12,704 nt of DNA, taken from assembly GCA_002420085.1 (NCBI GenBank), contig DIHI01000082.1, positions 1-12,704 on the forward strand, written 5' to 3'. Position numbers and translations under genes: made by a program. Source of the stretch: Lysobacterales bacterium UBA5700 (lineage in GTDB: Bacteria > Pseudomonadota > Gammaproteobacteria > Xanthomonadales > Xanthomonadaceae). The notes below the pieces were generated by a model. It saw only the letters and a program-made list of their open reading frames with translations, had not been told where the DNA came from and made no database searches. Below, piece by piece: positions 1 to 7,412 of the stretch (position 1 is its first letter; each line of letters starts with the position of its first letter).

Positions 1-908
<908 letters not shown>

Positions 909-911
909 CAC

Positions 912-3413
912 TCAGAGCACGGCAGCGTCGAAATCGAATTCCAGCCCGGAACCGGCCTGTTGGACCAGATTACCCTGAATCAGGTCGATCCCGCTCATCC
1001 ACAGGGTCGCTGCCGCCTGTGCGTCCTCGACCCGGTGCCCGACCACCTTGACGTTCATGCCATGCAGTTCGTCGATCAGCAGGCGCAACTCGTCGCGCAC
1101 GTTCTGGGTGGCGGCCGATCCGGCCTCGATGTAGCGGCCGGCCAGTTTTGCATAGCCGAGCGGCAACTCGTTGATCAGCCGGGCCGCCTCTGGAACCCGC
1201 TCGAACTGGCTGAGACAGACCAGGCAGCCGAACTCGGCAAGCTGGCGAAACACCGGCAAAAGGGCATCGGCCTGGATGACCGCATCAGCCATGCGCATCT
1301 CCAGCACCACGCAACTGCCGGCAAGGCCGGCCTGGGCCAGGTGCTGGCGCAACCATTCGACCTGCCCAGGGGCCAGCAGGGTCGGTGCCGATTGCGGTAC
1401 GAACAGGCGCAGTCGGCGCCCGGCACGTGCCCGCTCGGCGACCACGTCGAGGGCATGACTGATCACCCAGCGGTCGATCTCGACCAGCAGGCCGGCGCGC
1501 TCGGCGAGCGGTACCAGGGTTGCCGCCGGATAGACCCGACCGGCATCGTCGCGCAGGCGCAACAGGGTCTGGTACTGCGCTTCCTCACTGCCCTGCACCG
1601 CCACGATCGGCTGGAACAGCAACTCGAACGAACGTCGCTCGATGGCATGGCGCAGCAAGTCGAGCAGCGCCTCCTCGTGTTCCCGTTCGGCGCCTTTCGG
1701 TGGCTCGAAGCGCTTGACACCGGTCTCGCTGCCGCGTGCCTGGCGGCAGGCGCGCTCGACCGCAGTCAGCAAGGCCCCGGCATCGGCAAAGCCGTGCTCG
1801 AATGCGCACACACCGACCGTGCAGCGCAAGCGCAACGGCCGGCCTTCGACCTCGAATGCCTGTTCGGCCAGCACCCGACGCAGGCGTTTGGCCAGCGCCT
1901 CCAGCGCCTCACCGTCGCCCGCCGGACACAACACCAGGAAGCTGGAGTCGCCCAGCCGACAGCCGTGGCCGGCCCCCGCGATGGCATCGGCCAGCCACCG
2001 CCCGACGTTCGCCAGTAGGCTTTCCAGCGCCGACAGACCCAATCGCTCACGAATCTGGCGGGTGCCCTCGATGTCGAGATAGAGCAGGCCGCCCAGTCGG
2101 CGACCACGGGCCGCGAGCGCGGCATCGAGGGCGTGATCGATGCGCTCCAGCAACCAGGACCGCCGATGCAGCCCGGTATGCGGATCATTGCTGGGCCGGC
2201 GACTGGCGCTCCTGCCGGCCGCACGCGCCCGGCGCACACGATTCTGGACCGCAGCGATCAGATGTCGCGGCCGGACCGGCTTGGCGATGAAATCATCACC
2301 GCCGGCCTCCAGCGCCTCGAACTGGAGGTCTTCGTCGCTCTCGCCAGACAGGAACACGATCGGGGTATTCAGGAATTCCTCGCGCTCGCGGATCAGGGCG
2401 GTCAGCTCCATGCCGTTGGCCTTGGGCATGTGCAGGTCCATCAGCAACAGATCCGGATTGAACTCGGCCATCACCGGCAGCACCTGCATCGGGTCTTCCA
2501 CCACCCGCGCATCCATGCCGGCATTGCGCAGAATGCTCTCGGCGAACACGCCCTGGGAGCGGTCGTCCTCGACGATCAACACTCGGAACGGCGGCTCGCG
2601 TTCGGGGTTGAGCATCTGCTCGACCTGCTGGACGACATCGCGAGGCGACAGCGGGGCGAACAGCAGGGCATCGGCATGGGCTCGACGTGCCGACAGCCGC
2701 GACTCGATGTCGTCGGTCGCGGCCAGCACGACCAGCGGGATTGCCGTGCCGCTGCGCTGCCGGGCCGGCAGCAGGGCATTGCCGATCGCCGCCAGATCGG
2801 ATTCGAAGCCAGGTCCGATCAGGACCAGGTCGGGCGGCAGGGCCGACAGCACCTCCCGCAACTCCTCGGCTTCGACCAGGGCCTCGACCTCCAGCCCGGC
2901 GATCGCCAGTTGCTGCTCGACCTCGCGCCCGAAATCATCGCCGGCACTGAGGTAATAGATCCGGCAGGTGATGGTGCCGGCCGGTCGCACCGTCGGCACG
3001 GCCGATGGCGGCGGACCCGCAGGACGATCGCCGACATCGTCGATTGCTGCCACCGGATGACGTTCGCCGTCGTCGGCGCCCACCCCCTCGCTCGCTGGAA
3101 ACAACTCGGCCAGCCGAGCCACGACTGCGGAAATCTGTCGGCGTATCGGCTCCTCGGGCAGGACATCGTCGGCCAGTGGCCTGCCGAGCAGGCTCTCCAG
3201 CGCCAGCAGCAACTCGCTGGCATCGACCAGACCATGTCGGCCGCTGGCGCCGGCCAGACGCTGGGCATCGGCGTGCAGCACCGAGAGGCCATTGATATCC
3301 CAACCCTCGGCCTCGAATCGGGCAATCCGGCGGGCCACCGCGTCGATGCGACGCGGCAGGTGGCGCCGGAAACTGCGGCGTGGATCGGTTGAGTCGGTGC
3401 TGGTGTCGGTCAT
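912..3413 (-). CDS. FimX-like Hpt/REC/REC/GGDEF/EAL protein with degenerate output domains
   Basis: An 833-residue cytoplasmic signalling protein. Domains in order: an Hpt-like helical region (about 15-105), a proline-rich linker, receiver 1 (about 149-268), receiver 2 (about 276-397), GGDEF (about 405-571) and EAL (about 580-833). Receiver 2 has an intact acidic pocket (Asp283, Asp284), phosphoacceptor Asp326, Ser356 and Lys378. The others are degenerate. Gln51 sits where Hpt has His, Gly200 replaces the receiver 1 Asp, and RLGDSSF (486-492) replaces GGDEF. In EAL, QTL (615-617) replaces the signature, SQFE (735-738) replaces DDFG and HRVE (793-796) replaces EGVE; Lys756 and Gln813 remain. 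FimX of Pseudomonas and Xanthomonas is likewise a non-catalytic GGDEF-EAL protein that binds c-di-GMP and controls type IV pili, so a receptor role is inferred. The frame stays open to 3578, but MTDTSTD at 3413 is the likely start: the 55 extra residues are Cys/Arg/Pro-rich, and the divergent promoter lies there. The histidine kinase gene follows after 3 nt. Confidence 0.9.
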   Translation of the reverse strand: MTDTSTDSTDPRRSFRRHLPRRIDAVARRIARFEAEGWDINGLSVLHADAQRLAGASGRHGLVDASELLLALESLLGRPLADDVLPEEPIRRQISAVVARLAELFPASEGVGADDGERHPVAAIDDVGDRPAGPPPSAVPTVRPAGTITCRIYYLSAGDDFGREVEQQLAIAGLEVEALVEAEELREVLSALPPDLVLIGPGFESDLAAIGNALLPARQRSGTAIPLVVLAATDDIESRLSARRAHADALLFAPLSPRDVVQQVEQMLNPEREPPFRVLIVEDDRSQGVFAESILRNAGMDARVVEDPMQVLPVMAEFNPDLLLMDLHMPKANGMELTALIREREEFLNTPIVFLSGESDEDLQFEALEAGGDDFIAKPVRPRHLIAAVQNRVRRARAAGRSASRRPSNDPHTGLHRRSWLLERIDHALDAALAARGRRLGGLLYLDIEGTRQIRERLGLSALESLLANVGRWLADAIAGAGHGCRLGDSSFLVLCPAGDGEALEALAKRLRRVLAEQAFEVEGRPLRLRCTVGVCAFEHGFADAGALLTAVERACRQARGSETGVKRFEPPKGAEREHEEALLDLLRHAIERRSFELLFQPIVAVQGSEEAQYQTLLRLRDDAGRVYPAATLVPLAERAGLLVEIDRWVISHALDVVAERARAGRRLRLFVPQSAPTLLAPGQVEWLRQHLAQAGLAGSCVVLEMRMADAVIQADALLPVFRQLAEFGCLVCLSQFERVPEAARLINELPLGYAKLAGRYIEAGSAATQNVRDELRLLIDELHGMNVKVVGHRVEDAQAAATLWMSGIDLIQGNLVQQAGSGLEFDFDAAVL

Positions 3414-3426
3414 GTGCGCATGTTCG

Positions 3427-3447
3427 TTGCAGGAAGTATGCCTGCAA
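3427..3447. repeat. Perfect 7-bp inverted repeat upstream of the FimX-like gene
   Basis: TTGCAGG (3427-3433) and CCTGCAA (3441-3447) are perfect inverted arms around a 7-nt spacer, ending 13 nt before the start codon at 3413. On the minus strand the spacer holds CATACT, a 4/6 match to a -10 hexamer without a convincing -35. The element could be an operator over a weak promoter, or an mRNA hairpin close to the ribosome-binding region. Its symmetry is direct observation; the regulatory role is inference. Confidence 0.4.
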
Positions 3448-3556
3448 TCGGCTCCGTTGCCTGCTGGGGGTTGAACACGACATCCGGAGAATCGTGATAG
3501 GCCGCACGGTAACGGTTGATCGGCCCTTCGCGCAAGCCCGATCGTGGTCGTCGTCC

Positions 3557-3585
3557 TTGACGCGCGCGGTGCGAACACCTATACC
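3557..3585 (+). promoter_or_regulatory. Sigma70-like promoter of the DUF6776-bactofilin-erpA-nudC operon
   Basis: A -35 box TTGACG (3557-3562; 5/6 to consensus) and a -10 box TATACC (3580-3585; 4/6) are separated by exactly 17 nt. The predicted start of transcription is near 3592, leaving a leader of about 25 nt before the ATG at 3617. It is the best promoter match in the 203-nt divergent intergenic region and points at the plus-strand operon. Confidence 0.6.
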
Positions 3586-3616
3586 GCTACCTTCTTCTTC
3601 ACGCAGCCCTCACTCC

Positions 3617-4357
3617 ATGTCCGTGTCCGTGAATCGGCGACGATTTTCCGTCGTCCCGAGAAGACGACAAAATCGCTGGCTGGCGGTCATCGTGGTAATT
3701 CTCTGGCTGCTGAGCCTCGGCCTGGTCTGGCTGCAATCGGCCCGGCAGGCGGCGCCGACCCTGGCGGCGGTCGCGGCAGAACGCGACACACTGCGCGAGG
3801 AGCAGAAAAACCTGGAAAGCGATCTGACCGACGCGCGCCAACAGATCGCCAACCTTGGCCGCTCGGAGGAAATCGCTCGCGCCGCCAACCTCAACCTGCA
3901 ACGCACGCTCTCCGAACGCGAAGAGGAAATGGCGCAACTGCGCGCCGACGTGAGCTTCTACGAGCGTCTGGTCGGCACCTCCGGCCAGCGGCGCGGGCTC
4001 AGCGTTCACAGCCTGGAATTCAGCCAGGGCGCCGATCGCGTCTGGTCGTACCAGGTCACCCTGGTGCAGAACCTCAATCGCGGCAAGATCAGCCGGGGCG
4101 ACCTCACGCTCGCCATTGAGGGCGTGCTCGACGGCACCCTCGACACCCTCGAATGGACCGATCTCAAGCAGGAGTCCGACTCCCAGCCACAGCCATTCGA
4201 GTTCCGCTACTTTCAGCAGCTTCGCGGCAATGTCATGTTGCCGCCGAACTTCCAGCCGCACCGTGTGCGGGTGTCGCTGCGCACCGAGGGCCGCGAACTG
4301 GAGCAGCCGTTCGACTGGGATCGAATCCTTACCACTACAGCAAGCGCCGGGAGATGA
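3617..4357 (+). CDS. Membrane-anchored coiled-coil protein (DUF6776-like)
   Basis: A 246-residue protein of unknown function. A basic cytoplasmic N-terminus (residues 1-20, rich in Arg) precedes one transmembrane helix (about 21-39), then an acidic/basic heptad-like coiled coil (about 50-113). A globular C-terminal half follows that contains a beta-rich stretch (SVHSLEFSQG onward, about 129-236). The positive-inside rule puts the C-terminal domain in the periplasm. The layout matches the family annotated as DUF6776 in gammaproteobacteria, often next to a bactofilin gene; that assignment is from memory. The frame is open upstream to 3380, but that stretch overlaps the promoter, and MSVSVNRRR at 3617 starts directly before the basic/TM segment. 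No Shine-Dalgarno is evident. The stop overlaps the first possible bactofilin start (ATGA), so translation is probably coupled. A role as membrane partner of the bactofilin is a reasonable guess, not shown. Confidence 0.8.
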   Translation: MSVSVNRRRFSVVPRRRQNRWLAVIVVILWLLSLGLVWLQSARQAAPTLAAVAAERDTLREEQKNLESDLTDARQQIANLGRSEEIARAANLNLQRTLSEREEEMAQLRADVSFYERLVGTSGQRRGLSVHSLEFSQGADRVWSYQVTLVQNLNRGKISRGDLTLAIEGVLDGTLDTLEWTDLKQESDSQPQPFEFRYFQQLRGNVMLPPNFQPHRVRVSLRTEGRELEQPFDWDRILTTTASAGR

Positions 4358-4359
4358 GA

Positions 4360-4824
4360 ATGTTCGGAGGAGACAAGCGCGGCAAAGGTCGCGGCATGGG
4401 CGAAATCGAGACCCTGATCGGGCCACGGATGACCATCCGCGGCGATCTCGATTTCAGCGGCGGTCTGTACGTCGAGGGCACGGTTCACGGCACCATCCGG
4501 GCCGCCGGTGGCGACGCGGTCATCACCATATCCGAGCGGGGCCTGGTCGAGGGCGAGGTTCATGCCCCGACCGTGATCGTCTGCGGCCAGTTGCGCGGCG
4601 ACATCCACGCCAGCGAACGGGTCGAACTCGGCGACCATGCCCGGGTCGAGGGCGACATCCACTACACGATCGTGGAAATGGCCGCCGGGGCGATGATCAC
4701 CGGCCGACTGATCCATGCCGAAGCCAAGCCGAAACGGCTGACTGGTCCGGAATCGGCCAGCCCATCCGGCAAGGAGACCCGCGAGGAGGCCCGCGCCGGC
4801 AAGGGCAGCGATGCCAAGCCCTGA
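4360..4824 (+). CDS. Bactofilin family polymer-forming cytoskeletal protein
   Basis: A 154-residue bactofilin (DUF583 fold). Bactofilins self-assemble without nucleotide into filaments at the inner membrane and scaffold cell-wall enzymes, stalks or polar machinery. The core (about residues 14-122) is a run of short hydrophobic/Gly repeats typical of the right-handed beta helix: IETLIGPRMTIRGDL, then LYVEGTVHGTI, GLVEGEVHAPTVIVCGQLRG, ERVELGDHARVEGDI and AGAMITGRLI. An N-terminal MFGG plus basic residues and a disordered charged C-terminal tail (about 123-154) flank it. Two in-frame ATGs exist: 4354, overlapping the upstream stop, and 4360. GGGAG at 4348-4352 is well spaced (7 nt) for 4360 and too close to 4354, and MFG is the usual family N-terminus, so 4360 is preferred. 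Genetic coupling to the membrane coiled-coil gene suggests a joint structural role. Confidence 0.92.
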   Translation: MFGGDKRGKGRGMGEIETLIGPRMTIRGDLDFSGGLYVEGTVHGTIRAAGGDAVITISERGLVEGEVHAPTVIVCGQLRGDIHASERVELGDHARVEGDIHYTIVEMAAGAMITGRLIHAEAKPKRLTGPESASPSGKETREEARAGKGSDAKP

Positions 4825-4919
4825 GACCGCCATGCCGTGGTCGAGGTCGTGAGCGGGGTTCGAGCTGCCGCCGGGTCGCCCCCGGTCGGATCAGGCTCGG
4901 ACGGGCATCGCCAGCCACT

Positions 4920-4949
4920 GTCGTCCTGCCGGCCGTCGTCCTGCCGGCC
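4920..4949. repeat. Two tandem copies of a 15-bp unit upstream of erpA
   Basis: GTCGTCCTGCCGGCC occurs at 4920-4934 and again, identical and abutting, at 4935-4949. It lies in the 156-nt gap between the bactofilin stop and the erpA start. The gap holds no other gene and no convincing promoter or terminator. The repeat may be a replication-slippage duplication or a paired protein-binding site. Confidence 0.6.
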
Positions 4950-4980
4950 ACTTGATTCCAAGGGCGATCGCCCCGAATCT

Positions 4981-5346
4981 ATGCCCATGAGCGAATCACC
5001 GAGCTACCAATCCCTCGACACGCCCCTGGCGTTCAGCCCAGCCGCTGCCGGCAAGGTCCGACGCCTGATCGAAGAGGAAGGCAACCCCGATCTGCAACTG
5101 CGGGTGTACATCATCGGCGGCGGCTGTTCCGGCTTCCAGTACGGGTTCAGCTTCGAGGAACAGCGCGAGGACGACGATCTGGCGGTGGTTACCGATGGCG
5201 TCACCCTGCTGGTCGACCCACTCAGCCTGCAATACCTGATGGGCGCCGAGGTTGACTACTCCGAGGGCCTGACCGGCGCCCAGTTCGTCATCCGCAACCC
5301 CAACGCCAAGACCACCTGCGGCTGCGGCAGTTCGTTCTCGGTGTGA
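4981..5346 (+). CDS. erpA: Iron-sulfur cluster insertion protein ErpA
   Basis: A 121-residue A-type Fe-S carrier that delivers [4Fe-4S] or [2Fe-2S] clusters to apoproteins, including isoprenoid-synthesis and respiratory enzymes, in the cytoplasm. The three cluster-ligating cysteines are present: Cys49 in [11 protein letters not shown], and Cys113 and Cys115 in the C-terminal TCGCGSSF motif. The blocks [33 protein letters not shown] and [15 protein letters not shown] match E. coli ErpA closely, which separates it from IscA and SufA. The ATG at 4981 (MPMSES) is used; 4987 is an equally possible start, and neither has a strong Shine-Dalgarno. A 12-bp palindrome, GGGCGATCGCCC, lies at 4962-4973 just upstream. 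The stop overlaps the GTG start of nudC. Supply of clusters for respiration may loosely link it to the cytochrome operon in this window. Confidence 0.97.
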   Translation: MPMSESPSYQSLDTPLAFSPAAAGKVRRLIEEEGNPDLQLRVYIIGGGCSGFQYGFSFEEQREDDDLAVVTDGVTLLVDPLSLQYLMGAEVDYSEGLTGAQFVIRNPNAKTTCGCGSSFSV

Positions 5347-6254
5347 ACCCGGACCGGCCCGGATACGCCTTCGGACGCGCCGGGGCCGATCGCTGCGATG
5401 GTTTGCGCAGCGACCCTGATGCGATCCGGGCGCTGTGGCCGGACGGCCGGGTGATCCTGATCGACCCGCACGGCGCCGCCGTCGCCCAGGGGCCGGAATC
5501 CAGCCTCGACCTGTACCTGCCGCGCGGTCGCGAACTGCCCGATCTGCTGGCCGAAGCCAGTCTGCTCGGCCGCGATGCCGACGGCGCTGCCTGGTTCGCC
5601 CTGCCGAGCGAGCGGGTCGGCCACCTGCCCGAGGGCCGTATCGACCTGCGCGGCGCGGCTTCCGGACTGCCCTCGTTGCAGGCCGGATTGCTCGCCTATG
5701 GCCGCGCCCTGCTCCACTGGCAGCGCCACAACCGCCACTGCGGTCGCTGCGGGGCACCACTGTCCCTGCTCAGGGCCGGCCATCAGGCCACCTGCCCGGC
5801 CTGTCGCAGCGATTTCTATCCGCGCACCGATCCGGCGGTGATCGTCCTGGTCAGCGATGGCGAGCGCATCCTGCTCGGTCGGCAGGCAAGCTGGCCGCCA
5901 CGCCGCTACTCGGTACTGGCCGGCTTCGTCGAGCCCGGCGAGCAACTGGAAGAAACCGTCGAGCGGGAAGTCATGGAGGAAGCCGGGCTGCGCGTCCTGC
6001 ACAGCCACTACGTCGCCTCGCAGCCCTGGCCGTTTCCCTCGGCGCTGATGATCGGCTTCACTGCCCTCGCCGAACCGGCTGAGCCGACCTGCGGTGACGA
6101 ACTCGAAGACGCTCGCTGGTTCGATGTCGAAACCCTGATGGCCGAGATCGCGCGCGGCGACCTGCTGCTGTCACCGCGCATCTCGATCGCCCGATACCTG
6201 ATCGACGACTGGCTGCGTCAGCGCGGTGCGCTGGCGTCGAACCCGAACGTCTGA
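5343..6254 (+). CDS. nudC: NAD+ diphosphatase NudC (Nudix hydrolase, RNA deNADding enzyme)
   Basis: A 303-residue NudC, which hydrolyses NAD(H) to NMN(H) plus AMP and removes NAD caps from RNA in the E. coli family. The N-terminal domain (about 1-125) is divergent. A zinc ribbon follows, with Cys133-x2-Cys136 and Cys151-x2-Cys154. The Nudix box [20 protein letters not shown] (starting at Gly194) contains the metal-binding REVMEE residues 208-213. The NudC-specific motif SQPWPFP (226-232) lies downstream and separates this enzyme from other Nudix families. The start is a GTG at 5343, whose last two bases begin the erpA stop (GTGTGA), giving a 4-nt overlap and likely translational coupling; no earlier in-frame start gives a better N-terminus. 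It ends the four-gene operon. A 6-bp stem with a 4-nt loop (6270-6285) follows the stop but lacks a U-tract. Confidence 0.96.
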   Translation: MNPDRPGYAFGRAGADRCDGLRSDPDAIRALWPDGRVILIDPHGAAVAQGPESSLDLYLPRGRELPDLLAEASLLGRDADGAAWFALPSERVGHLPEGRIDLRGAASGLPSLQAGLLAYGRALLHWQRHNRHCGRCGAPLSLLRAGHQATCPACRSDFYPRTDPAVIVLVSDGERILLGRQASWPPRRYSVLAGFVEPGEQLEETVEREVMEEAGLRVLHSHYVASQPWPFPSALMIGFTALAEPAEPTCGDELEDARWFDVETLMAEIARGDLLLSPRISIARYLIDDWLRQRGALASNPNV

Positions 6255-6294
6255 AACCTACCCGCCGGCCCGGACCGCTGTCCGGCGAGTCTGC

Positions 6295-6300
6295 TAAAGT
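6295..6300 (+). promoter_or_regulatory. Possible -10 region for the ampE-like gene
   Basis: The string TGCTAAAGT ends at 6300, giving an extended -10 (TG-n-TAAAGT; hexamer 6295-6300, 4/6 to consensus). No good -35 is seen 17 nt upstream. It is the only promoter-like signal in the 138-nt gap after nudC. A transcript starting near 6307 would carry a 7-bp hairpin, GCCACCG/CGGTGGC, at 6313-6332. Confidence 0.35.
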
Positions 6301-6392
6301 CGCGGTTTCGCCGCCACCGTGGTTGCGGTGGCAGTCGCGAGCGCGGGCGCAGGCGCGGCGACTTGGCGCGAGCGACCGTTCGAGGAGGATTC

Positions 6393-7286
6393 ATGGCTGC
6401 CACCCTGTTCGCCGTCGTACTGGCGCTGTTGCTTGGGCACGGCCTGCCTGGGCTGACCGGCATCCGCGACTTCGGCTGGCTGAACTCCTGGGGCGGCTGG
6501 CTTCAGAATCGGCTGTCACAACCGGAACGCTCGCCGAATGCCTGGCTGCTGCTGCCCCTGATCGGCCTGCCGGTACTGGCGGTGCTGGTGCTGCAACTGG
6601 CTCTGCGCGACGGCTGGCTGGCCAGTCTGATCGGGTTCGTGTTCGCCACTGCGATCCTGTTCTACTGCTGGGGTCCGCGCGACCTCGATGTCGATGTCGA
6701 ACGGATCGTCGAGGCCGAATCCCAGGGCGAACGCCTGGCCGCCGCGCAGACCCTGTGGCCCGAGAATGGCCAGCCCAATCTGAACGGCCCGGCCCTGGTC
6801 GAGGCGGTGTTCCGGGGCGCGCTGCGGCGCTGGTTCGGTGTCCTGTTCTGGTTTCTGCTGCTTGGCCCGGCCGGCGCCGTGCTCTATCGTCTCACCGCCC
6901 TGACCGCCGAGGATGCCCTGGCCCAGGCCCTGAATCCGGACAGTCGCGACGCAGCCAATGATCTGCTGCGCATCCTCGACTGGCCGGCGGCGCAACTGAC
7001 CACCCTGGGCCTGGCCCTGGCCGCCAATTTCGACAGCGTGATGGCCGCCTGGCGCGATTGGCATGCCGGCGGCTTCGGCCTCGACTCGGGCTTTCTGGGC
7101 GCCGCCGCGCGTGCCTGCGTCGCCAGTGAGATCGCTGCGGAGCGTGACGAGGACGAACATGCCGACGCCCTGGCCACCATCCCGGCACTGGCCGAACTGC
7201 GCGATGCCATGAGTCTCGTCTGGCGGGTGCTGCTGCTGTGGCTTGCGGTGCTGGCGCTGTTCGTGCTGGCCGGCTGGGTCGACTGA
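6393..7286 (+). CDS. ampE: AmpE-like integral membrane protein
   Basis: A 297-residue polytopic inner-membrane protein resembling AmpE, the accessory protein encoded with AmpD in the beta-lactamase/peptidoglycan-recycling system of enterobacteria and pseudomonads. Hydrophobic segments lie at about residues 2-18, 50-70, 73-92, 145-166 and 274-294. Family-like motifs are GPRDLDVDVERI (about 94-105) after the third segment, the ALVEAVFRGALRRWFGVLFWF block leading into the fourth, and RILDWPAAQL near residue 197, comparable to HVLDWVPVRL in E. coli AmpE. The ATG at 6393 has a strong Shine-Dalgarno, AGGAGG at 6383-6388; an upstream in-frame start at 6363 would bypass it. No ampD is adjacent, so the gene stands alone between nudC and the convergent cytochrome operon. 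The exact function is unknown even for E. coli AmpE; the name rests on sequence pattern. Confidence 0.78.
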   Translation: MAATLFAVVLALLLGHGLPGLTGIRDFGWLNSWGGWLQNRLSQPERSPNAWLLLPLIGLPVLAVLVLQLALRDGWLASLIGFVFATAILFYCWGPRDLDVDVERIVEAESQGERLAAAQTLWPENGQPNLNGPALVEAVFRGALRRWFGVLFWFLLLGPAGAVLYRLTALTAEDALAQALNPDSRDAANDLLRILDWPAAQLTTLGLALAANFDSVMAAWRDWHAGGFGLDSGFLGAAARACVASEIAAERDEDEHADALATIPALAELRDAMSLVWRVLLLWLAVLALFVLAGWVD

Positions 7287-7370
7287 GGCGACCCTCGCCG
7301 CTCGCCGCGTGCGGCAACCCGATTCCGCCGCAACCCCGCATCCGAGCCCGAGTTCGGCACCCGAGTCATT

Positions 7371-7403
7371 CCCCGACCTCCGGAGCCATGCCGGAGGTCG
7401 GGG
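7371..7403. terminator. Bidirectional stem-loop between convergent ampE and mtrB genes
   Basis: A perfect 13-bp stem (7371-7383 with 7391-7403, CCCCGACCTCCGG and its complement) closes a 7-nt loop, AGCCATG. It sits 84 nt after the ampE stop and 9 nt after the stop of the minus-strand porin gene, so it can serve both. Neither side has a real U-tract, so it may act by Rho-assisted termination or as a 3'-end stabiliser. Confidence 0.75.
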
Positions 7404-7412
7404 ATGGATCGA

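Noticed and set aside
3471..3500. TTGAAC ... TGATAG as a second promoter for the plus-strand operon
   Set aside because: The -10 match is poor and the spacer is 18 nt; the pair at 3557-3585 is clearly better.
3599..4426. Minus-strand frame of 275 codons opposite the coiled-coil gene
   Set aside because: It is antisense to a protein with a clear transmembrane helix and coiled coil, and would run across the operon promoter direction.
6270..6285. Stem-loop CCGGAC-CGCT-GTCCGG after nudC as an intrinsic terminator
   Set aside because: Only 6 bp and no U-tract; such short GC stems are common by chance in this sequence.
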